Source of the DNA: Aquilaria yunnanensis
Lineage: Eukaryota > Streptophyta > Magnoliopsida > Malvales > Thymelaeaceae
Direction of reading: 5' to 3'
DNA length: 64,000 nucleotides
Assembly (NCBI GenBank): GCA_039654915.1
Contig: CM077598.1
Location: 71,018,041 to 71,082,040 of the forward strand
Shown here: positions 56,568-64,000 of the stretch, piece by piece
How positions within the stretch are numbered: position 1 is the first letter of the stretch
How the letters are laid out: the number at the start of each line of letters is the position of its first letter
Program-made: the position numbers and the translations under genes
Notes under the pieces: model-generated
The model's database searches: none
The model's input: only the letters and a program-made list of their open reading frames with translations
What the model was told of the DNA's origin: nothing

Positions 56568-57870
56568 TTTAGTTTTTTCAAAGAGTCAGAATGCCATGTG
56601 TTCTTCAACTCTTCTCCTTCGGCATTTTTTAGCTTATAGACCCCTGGCCAAATTTCCTCGAGGACCAAATAAGGTCCTTCCCAATTTGCTCGAAGTAAGT
56701 CATGAGATAGTCTTTGAGGTTCCAATTCAGCCTTTCAGAGAACGAGGTCTCCTTTCTTGATCCCTTTCGGTTTGACATGCGAGTTTGCAGCAATGGCTAC
56801 CCCCTATTGAACGGCTTCTCTTCTGAGTTCGGCCATGTTTCTATGTTCATCAATCATATCTAACTTGGCTCTTAAATCGACGTTGTTCCCTTGTTCGTCA
56901 AACACTTGTATTCTGATAGACGGTTGTATGACTTCGACAGGGATAATGGCCTTAGTGCCAAAGACAAGTGAGAAAGGTGTTTCTCCAGTTGCTCTTCTAG
57001 GGGTTGTTCGGTAAATCCATAGCACACTCGGGAGTTCCCACGGCCATTTTCCCTTTTCCTCTTTCAACTGCTTTTTTAGACCATCTTTTATTGTCCTATG
57101 AGACACTTCAACTTGTCCATTTCTCTGAGGATGGGAAACTGGGGTGAAGTGCAATTTTACTGTGAGGTTGCTTGCGAATTCCTAAAATTTTTTATTAGTG
57201 AATGGGAAACCATTATCCGCTACTATCACCCTTAGCACACCAAATCTGAATATGATGTTCTTCCAGACAAATCTCTGTATGTCCTTCACTGAAATTGCTG
57301 CCAAAGGCTTTGCCTCGATCCACTTAGTGAAATAATCCACTGTAACTACATAGAACTTCACTACTCCTGGAGCCCTTGGGAGAGGCCCAATAAGGGGCAA
57401 GGGTACTTTGCCGAAGTTATCACCTCTGAAGGTACTCTCTGGATGGGTGTGTGCCACTGGCAGTTATCACATTTTTTGACGAACTGCCTTGCATCCTTCC
57501 TTAAAGTAGGCTAGAAATATCTTTGTCAAAGCAGTACCCCAGCAAGGGTGTCAATCTCAATGTGAGACCTGCAGGCCCCTTCATGGACTTCGTTAAGGAC
57601 TATCTCAATGTCCTTTTCATTGATACACCTTCGCAGTGGGTTTGCATACCCTTGTTGGTACAATTCTTCCCAATCAGGAAGTATCGACCCAAGTGTTTTC
57701 GCACCTTCGCTGCTTCCACAGGGTCTTCGGGTAATTTTGAGGTCATGAAATACCCTTTGATAGGATCCTTCCACCCTTTGTCCAAGGTTGCGATGGCCAT
57801 TATTGCTATACAGGGGTATCCAGTACTTTGGTAGACTGTTTTGATTTAGGCAAAGTATCTGCCTCCACAT
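56568..57870 (-). pseudogene. pol: Integrase and C-terminal pol of element F
   Basis: Minus strand. HHCC region broken by stops (HEGACRSHIEIDTLAG). Core: IGPLPRAPG with the first Asp region altered, VDYFTKWIEAKPLA, Asp in VADNGFPF, Glu in GQVEVSHRTIKDG (57154-56804). C-terminus: WEGPYLVLEEIWPGVYKLKNAEGE and WHSDSLKKLN, where element B enters at 56567. It is clearly diverged from A and B. Confidence 0.85.
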
Positions 57871-59735
57871 TATCTTGTTGGGATATGTTTTCTATTTGTA
57901 CCCTGTCTAACTCTTGGATAAGCCTTTTTCTGAGATTATGATACTTTGCTAAGTTTGGATCTTTTGCCCCTTTGTCCCCTATCATCTGTCGAACCACTAG
58001 TTAAGAGTCACTACGGGCCTTCAGAGTTCTCACACCAACTCTTTTTGCCAATCATAAGCCTGCTAAGAGGGCTTCGTACTCAGCAACATTATTGATGACA
58101 TTGAAACCAAATTTGATGGCCTTCGAAGCTTCCACACCTTTGGGTCCATGGAAAATTACTTTGGCTCCCTAGCATTCGGATCCTAAGGCTCCATCGATGA
58201 ATAACATTCACTTAGGTTCATCATTTTTTAGGTTTCCTATGGTACCTTCGGTTTTAGGTACCTTGGCAATAAAATCTGCTAGTGCTTGGGCCTTTATTGC
58301 CCTTCTTGGCTCATAAGTGTTATCATACTCGCCTAGCTCGATGCACCACTTTGATAATCAGCCCAAGTGGTCAACCTTCTGCATGACATCTCGAAGAGGT
58401 AAATTACTTCGCACTGTGATGGGATGCCCTTGGAAATAAGGCCGAAGCCTCTTGCTTGCCAATACTAGGGCATAGATAGCCCTTTGCATAAAAGGTTACT
58501 TAACTTCGGCACCATGTAGGAAGTTGCGCACATCGTACACTGGCCACTGCTTCCTTTATTCGTCCGTAACCATAACCAAACTTACGGCTTTCTCAATTAC
58601 TGCAAGGTGGAGGATGAATGGTTCTCCTTCCCTTGGGTCAAGTAATTTTTGAGCTCCTCTCATGCATTTTGACATTCTTCATTCCAAGGGTGTTCCCAAG
58701 GTCTAAGGTTGCCTTCATTTTTGGCTGCTTCTGTAAGTACTTTGAAGAATGGCTTGCATCGGTCTCCATATCTGGATATGACTCTTGTAAGGAAAGTTAT
58801 TCTTCTAGTGAGCCTTTGTATATCCTTCATTGTTGATGGAGTTCAGAATGCTAGTAGAGCATCAACTTTTTTGGGGTTGGCATTTATACCTCTCTCGGAC
58901 ACCATGAATCTGAGCAATTTCCCCGTTGTTACCCTGAACATGTACTTTTGGGGTTAAAATGGATTCTGAATTTCCAAAGCTGGTGGAATGTTTTCGCAAA
59001 ATCTATGACATTATTACTTTGTATTTTACTTTTAACTATCATATCATTGACGTATACTTCCATATTTCTCCCAATTTGGGAGTCGAACACCCTGTTCATT
59101 AGCCTTTGGTATGTGGCTCTTGCATTTTTAAGGCCAAAGGGCATTTTGACATAGTAGTAGGTCCCGAATTCGGTGGTACCTACTAAAAGCGTTAAGGAAG
59201 CGAAGTAGACCGTATTCAACAGTGGAGCCTACCAATTGGTCTATTGATGGAAAAGGGTACGAATCCTATGGACAAGCATCATTAATATTTCAAAAGTCAA
59301 TGCACATTTGGAGTTTATCACTCCCTCCCTTTGTGGCTACAACAACATTGGTGAGCCAGTTAGGGTACTTGACTTCTCTTATTATGCCTGCCTCCATTAG
59401 TTGTTGGACCTCGATTTTGATGAAATTGTTCTTATGCGTTGAGAGGGTACGCTTATTCACCTCTGGGCATACTTTAAGGCTGAGCTGAATTATGCCCGAG
59501 TCTACTCTCGGCATATCCTTTAGAGAGTAGGAAAATAGATCTTTGTTCATTAATAGAAAGGATACGAGCTTTTCCTTGTCACATTTGGGCAGTCTTTTCC
59601 CCACTCGGGTACTTTGGCCAGGGACAAGTTTGACATCCTTTCTTTCTATTTTTTCAAGATCACTTTTTTCACTCTCTTCTTGATCTTTGCCTAATACGTT
59701 ATTCTTTGCTAAAGTGTAAACGTGAACTTTCACTG
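57871..59735 (-). pseudogene. pol: RT and dual RNase H of element F
   Basis: RT (59733-58929): VELVPGQSTRVGKR-like leader, DLFSYSLKDMP, KYPNWLTNVVVATK, a break near 59220, then YYYVKMPFGLKNARATYQRL and YVNDMIVKSK near 59060. The active site reads YVND, so one catalytic Asp is Asn. RNase H sequence follows to about 57806 with many stops, including QIENISQQDNVEADTLPKSK of the second RNase H. Confidence 0.82.
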
Positions 59736-59739
59736 GGCT

Positions 59740-60130
59740 CTATCTTGCTTTGACAAAAACTTTTCTTACTTCAGTTTGATTGATGAGTATTTCTATGCCA
59801 CCCTCCTTTGTGTGGACTGAGCTACCCTTTAGCATTAGGGGTAAATCAATCCACCCAAGTACTGGGAGTTCCGAGGGACGAACGACAAAGGTAGGAGAGG
59901 TAACGGGTTTAAGATCACCCTTGGAGATACTTAAGTTCGGCAACAACTGGGAGAACAAAATGTCAGTGTTCGACCCATCATTAATGAGCACCCTCTTGAC
60001 GTCCCAACTTCCTATGCTTGCCATGATCAGGAGAGGGTCATCGTTTGAAAACTTCACTACAGACCCATCTTTGCCGAACAAGCTTGTTGGTTGGGTTGTC
60101 GAATTCCATCATTGTGATTTCTTGAGCTTT
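59740..60130 (-). pseudogene. pol: Protease of element F
   Basis: Minus strand: VLINDGSNTDILFSQLLPNL (NDGS active-site variant), then SPTFVVRPSELPVLGWIDLP and INQTEVRKVFVKAR before TAG 59742-59740. The frame is open for 114 codons. The stop sits one codon from the TGA that ends protease in A and B, and RT continues in the same frame after it. Confidence 0.82.
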
Positions 60131-60249
60131 CCTTTTCCTCTTAGCTGAGGGTATTCCAGTTGTGATTGTCTGGATTATACTGGTCTGAGGTGGTGGGTGT
60201 TTCTTTGGACTTTGGTTCCAACATCGGTCAGAATCATAATCCTCATCCT

Positions 60250-61655
60250 CTCCTTTTCTATCTTCCTCATTTCTTTCTCAGGCTTTGTGCCACCGCATCC
60301 ACAAGTAGCGTCGAAGTTACCTTTTCTTGATCAAAGATTCAATATACTTTTTTAGTTGGAAGCAATCCTTACATCGTGTTTGTGGTCTTGATGAAATTGA
60401 CAGAATTTCTTCATGTTCTTCTTGTTGTCCAAGGTCATGGCCTTCGAATGTTGAATTGCAGTTCCTTCCCTTTCCAGGGCCATCAGGATGTTCGTTCTTG
60501 TAGTGTTTAGGGGTGTAAATGATACATGCTTCTTCCCCCTTGCTTTCTGAGGTCTACCCCCTCCCTCAGTGGAATACCAAGGTTGGTGACTTTGACCCCT
60601 AAAGTGGCTAAGCTCAAACTTCAGGCCACCCATCCTTAGCTCTTCAGCTATCATGTGTTGCTCGGCCCTTCGGTAAAACTCCTTGAAGGTGTCAGGGGGA
60701 TCCTTGGACAAGTCATAAAAGAGTTGTGAGTCCTTCCTTAGTCCCCTGATCATGGTGAGGATTCGGATCTCAGGGCGGAGGTCAGGGACACTCAGCGCGT
60801 CTCTATTGAATCTCTCGACATTGTCCCGAATGGTCGCCCCATTCTTCTGAGCTAAATCGAACATTGGGATTGGCATCTTCACTGTTGGCCTACTTCCAAT
60901 AAACTACTAGGTGAAGGCAGAGGACAACTCCTAGAAACCCATTATGGTTCCAGGGGCTAAGGAGTTGTACCACACAATTGTCGGCCCCGACAAGGTGACT
61001 TTGGAACATTTGGAGAGGGTGGTGTCATCGGCACCATGCAGTACTATGCTCCTCATATATTTCATTAAGTGGGCATGGGGATCGTTGCACCCATCATATG
61101 TCTGCAGACACAGTACTTGAAAGTTGCTAGGCATTGGTGCCTCCATTATCGTATAGATGAAGGGGGACTCTTCTCCGGTGAAGGTCTTTGACAGCCTTGA
61201 CCAGACAAGCTTTTGAGAAACCTATTTTTTCACCTTTTCCAACCTCACCATGATTTTACCGATCAGGATGGTAGTACCATTCTCTCCTCATTGCCTAGCA
61301 GCCACAGGCAATGGAGAATGACATCTTCTTTTTGGTGAGTAACTTTTCTGGTGCGGGGATAAGGACTTCCCGTTTGAGGATGGGCTTCACTAGCGAGATG
61401 TTCTGGGTTTTTATGAACCGGTTCCCATAGTGTGATGTCCCTAGGATGGTATGTTCTCTGTTGAGGACTCATCGTGATAACCCCCATTTCTAAAGCTACG
61501 ATGTGGTGACTTGCGACTTTTCTTCGGATGTGCATTCGGAGAGGATGCTCTTCCCTTTTGAGCTGCTATTGACCACCTTTGGTCGAGTTGTTATGTCATT
61601 TTAGCCATAATAGAGCGTTGAAAATCATAGAGGAAGCCTATTGTGACTATTAGAG
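60250..61655 (-). pseudogene. gag: gag of element F
   Basis: Readable blocks: QTYDGCNDPHAHLMKYMRS and VWYNSLAPG (61146-60931), then MPIPMFDLAQKNGATIRD, VERFNRDALSVPDLRPEIR, DPPDTFKEFYRRAEQHM and CQFHQDHKHD (60882-60352). The His/Cys zinc site is cut by a frameshift at its end. The N-terminus near 61650 is full of stops. Confidence 0.85.
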
Positions 61656-61789
61656 GATGCTCGTCCTCTGGCAGGGAAGTCCCCACTGCAGGCTATTCAA
61701 TTGTTGCTTGAGTTTGCAGTGCGGACTAGGACCTTGGGAGTCCCTTGTCCTTTGAACGCTAAGTCTCAACAACAGCGACTTGAGAATGA

Positions 61790-61973
61790 GTTCCCACAAA
61801 CGGCGCTAAGTGATTCCCGGTGGCATCTTCATTGTATGAATTGCTAGGCTTGAAAGAGCAGGTTAGGAGCTCTTCGGAGTGTGTTTCCATGGGAGGATCC
61901 TTCGATACCCAAGTTAGTATACGGAAGAGAAGTTGTTTAAGAGTAGGAAGTATGAAGGAAAGAGTCCCATTGC
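61790..61973 (-). repeat. Primer site and truncated 5' LTR of element F
   Basis: 61790-61808 inverted reads TAGCGCCGTTTGTGGGAA, a mutated primer site. The LTR starts at 61811 (TGATTCCCGGTGGCATC) and matches F-family LTRs for about 163 bases up to GAGTCCCATTG. It then changes, without a gap, to Athila gag sequence. Confidence 0.85.
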
Positions 61974-62375
61974 ATACTTGATCTTATATTATGCATCTCT
62001 AATTCCATTGCATCGATCAAGGCATCAGATTGTTTGATATACTTGAAAATCAATTCCTCCACAGTTAGCCTCCTTTCTTGTTACGGTCAAGGATAAAAAC
62101 CAAGTGGTCGTTGCCTCTGATTACTCTAAGAAAAATTTGGATGATTCCTCCATCACGGATTGTACGTATTGCTATAAGGATTGTTCTATGGCCTTGGTGG
62201 ATTTGTAACAAAGTATACTTGCTCAGTTTTGCTTAACTAGTTGGGCATCTGACATTCGCTACTTGAATGTCCTTCTTCACAAACTTCACATTGCATTACA
62301 TCTTGCTTTTGAGTGGCAAAAATTTTTTTGACCTTCTTAGTCAAAGCTTTGACTTGACTTGCCAAAACTAAGTAG
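61974..62375 (-). pseudogene. gag: Athila-like gag segment, second copy
   Basis: About 400 bases matching 43838-44237: the knuckle region, YFVTNPPRP-like sequence and the MEELI segment start. The copies end at the same base, ACTAAGTAG, directly before an F-family LTR. They differ in many positions, so the duplication is not recent. Confidence 0.85.
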
Positions 62376-63103
62376 TGATGCCTGATGGCATCTTCGTTGT
62401 ATGACATGCTAGGCCTGAAAGAGACTTCCGGTGAGAAGGTATCTGCAAGATCTTGAAGAAAGCGAGTTAGGAGCTCCCCGGAGTGTGTTTCCGGGGGAGG
62501 AGCCTCCGATGCCCAAGTTAGTATACAGGAGCTAAGTTTTTTAAGAGTAGAGAGTCTGAAGGAGAGAGTCCCGTGTCCTTACCAAGGAGCCTCCCAAGTA
62601 TTTATAGGAGGGTGGAGGGAGAAGGCTGTTTTGCACAACCTATATAGATCATGACACGTGTTCGGCTAGATCTGGTCCGTAACTTCAGAGGCAGGTATCT
62701 CCAGCTAGCCGTAGGCAGTTACGGCTAGAGGGTAGGGGCATGTGCGAGGCTTCCTTGTCAGAGTTTCTTCAACTATATTTTTCGTTTCTCTAGAAGACCC
62801 GGTCAGGGATGTGAGAACCCTTTGGGAAGAGATACACCTCGAGGATTACCGGAGAAGGCTCTTCGGACTGGAGGACCATCTTTGGGAGACGTTTTCCTCT
62901 ATCAAGGGGGATGGACCTATGATTCTGAGGTTGGTAGTGTGCCCTCCGAAGGTGGAGAGGACCAGCTTTTCCAGAAGTTGGTCACATATATTTTCCGAGG
63001 ATGGAGTGGAGAATCCTTTGGAAGTGGATGTTATGAATCCACCAAGGGTGGTGTTTAGTTAGCCATTCAGGAGGTCCTTATGGGTGATAGCCCTTTGGCT
63101 ATA
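62376..63103 (-). repeat. F-family solo LTR in an Athila gag
   Basis: 728 bases; plus-strand start TGATGCCTGATGGCATC, end TTTGGCTATA (the final CA is changed). Flanked by AAGTAG on both sides (62370-62375, 63104-63109). The minus-strand TATA box (CCTATAAATAC) is near 62606-62596. Confidence 0.9.
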
Positions 63104-63752
63104 AAGTAGGAATCATAATTTTGAACAACAACTGCTCTATTTGGTTTAATCTTGGATGATGATTGCTACTGATAATTATTCATTGCCATTTCCTCAATCA
63201 AATCCTGTCTTGCTTTAGGCGTCTTGCTATTTATAGTACCACTAGCCATTGCATCAGTCATCTACTTAGAAGAAAAACTCTAACCATTATAGAACATTTG
63301 CACCTGCATCCACATAGATAATCCGTGATGTGGACACCTTCTAAATAAGTCCTTGGACCTTTCCCAAGCTTCATATAATGTTTTTGAATCGATCTGACTG
63401 AAAAGAGAAATATCTTTATGGAACTTCATGGTCTTGACTGGGGGAAAATATTTTAATAAAAACTTCTTGGCAAGAGTGTCCAAGTGGCAGTAAAACCTTT
63501 TGGAAGTGAAGTCAACCATTGCTTGGCTCTTCCCCTCAATTGGAGTGAAAATTGTCTCAAATGAATGCTATCTTGACTTGCTTCATTAATTTTGAAAGTA
63601 TCACATATCTCTAGGAAACTAGTGATATAGGCATCAGGGTTTTCATCCCCCAAGGCATTGAACTGAACACAATTCTCCACCATCTGAATAATATTTGGCT
63701 TAATCTCAAAATTGTTAGCATTGATAGCAGGTTTAATAACACTTGATTCCAT
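63104..63752 (-). pseudogene. gag: Athila-like gag, N-terminal and central part
   Basis: Minus strand from 63752: MVENCVQFNALGDENPDAYI, FLEICDTFKINEASQDSIHL, FSLQLRGRAKQWLTSLP, then a frameshift near 63480 and LAKKFLLKYFPPVKT, LYEAWERSKDLFRRCPHHG, MFYNG, LIEEMAMNNYQ. This is the classical Athila gag. The sequence continues, after the solo LTR, into 62375-61974. Confidence 0.85.
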
Positions 63753-64000
63753 CCCTTCAAAAGAAGGTTTAGCATGCTATGACATAGTCCTTGCTTGTTT
63801 GCGGTCCTCCATGGTCAGTTGTTCTTGACTCAATCTATTACCACTCTAAGTACTCAAATACACTAACCATGTTACCCACTCCGGGGTAATCCAGTTATGG
63901 TGCCAAAACGGTACATTTTTACTCCCAAGATTGGTGTGTCCTGTAGGTCATCAAAACAACACCCCTAGTGTACATACTCAAGTGACCCTCTTGAGCACTA
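63753..64000 (-). other. Athila-like leader, possible primer site and LTR edge
   Basis: No gene. Inverted, 63898-63909 gives TTTTGGCACCAT, a plausible primer site between leader and 5' LTR, so the Athila 5' LTR probably begins just right of it and continues past the window. The LTR end is not the usual CA, so I am unsure. Confidence 0.35.

Larger units (their letters stand above)
44238..61973 (-). mobile_element. Element F: diverged Tat-type element in an Athila gag, invaded by B
   Basis: Minus orientation: truncated 5' LTR (61811-61973), primer site, gag, protease, RT, RNase H, integrase (61655 to 56568), then element B, then on plus the first exon of the antisense gene (45803-46425), and the 3' LTR (44238-44966). 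Its proteins differ clearly from A and B, so it is another family of the same lineage. The part between pol end and antisense exon 1 was lost when B arrived or afterwards. Confidence 0.85.

Noticed and set aside
1..64000. tRNA, rRNA, CRISPR arrays, bacterial operons or host protein genes.
   Set aside because: None was seen. Repeated elements are LTRs, and all long frames fit retrotransposon proteins or are shadows of them.

Overview
The window is plant (angiosperm) repeat DNA, of the kind found in pericentromeric or other gene-poor heterochromatin. I see no host protein gene, tRNA, rRNA or bacterial-type feature. Nearly every base belongs to nested, decayed LTR retrotransposons. Most are Ty3/gypsy elements of the Tat type: LTRs start TGATRGCC and end CATCA, the primer site is TGGCGCC(G/A)TCTGTGGGAAC, protease has a DDGS motif, an extra RNase H follows RT, and an antisense gene lies between pol and the 3' LTR. 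Also present are a Del/Tekay-like chromovirus with a chromodomain, an Athila-like element, an Ogre-like remnant, and LTRs of a family I could not place. The species cannot be named from this sequence.

Layout. 1-8571: element A (+), lacking most of its 5' LTR. 8799-10305: two LTRs of different families, tail to tail. 10651-11541 and 43166-44237: Athila-like DNA. The chromovirus D (11542-43165, +) interrupts it. D's 5' LTR carries an Ogre-like insert (11861-12644) and a nest at 14263-33032. In that nest, element H (21633-33032, -) sits in D, element G (14263-21628, +) landed on the D/H boundary, element I (from 23420) broke the antisense gene of H, and a 2.8-kb palindrome containing two inverted LTRs (J) follows. 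D's RNase H is split by a solo LTR of D's own family (36589-39009). 44238-61973: element F (-), inserted in an Athila gag and itself invaded by element B (46426-56567, -). 61974-63752: a second copy of part of that Athila gag, an F-family solo LTR, and the rest of the Athila gag.

The most interesting system is the antisense gene carried by A, B, F, G and H. It has its own TATA box (about 265 bp before the ATG in A, B and H). A, B and H keep the last three of four exons, with GT-AG introns in conserved phases; exon 3 is exactly 260 nt in A, B, G and H. The gene converges on pol, the two stops lying about 410-445 bp apart. The product, about 720 residues in B, has a conserved N-terminal domain resembling the Pfam 'putative gypsy type transposon' family (PF04195), an acidic Ala/Pro-rich middle and a C-terminal coiled coil. 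G has lost nearly all of gag-pol but keeps this gene, with exon 1 replaced by a 37-nt exon. Extra and antisense ORFs are known in Tat elements; the splice conservation, the 37-nt exon and retention in a pol-less element are the parts worth following up.

All copies here carry stops, frameshifts or deletions, so none is likely to be active. Six target-site duplications (four exact, two with one mismatch) fix the nesting order.
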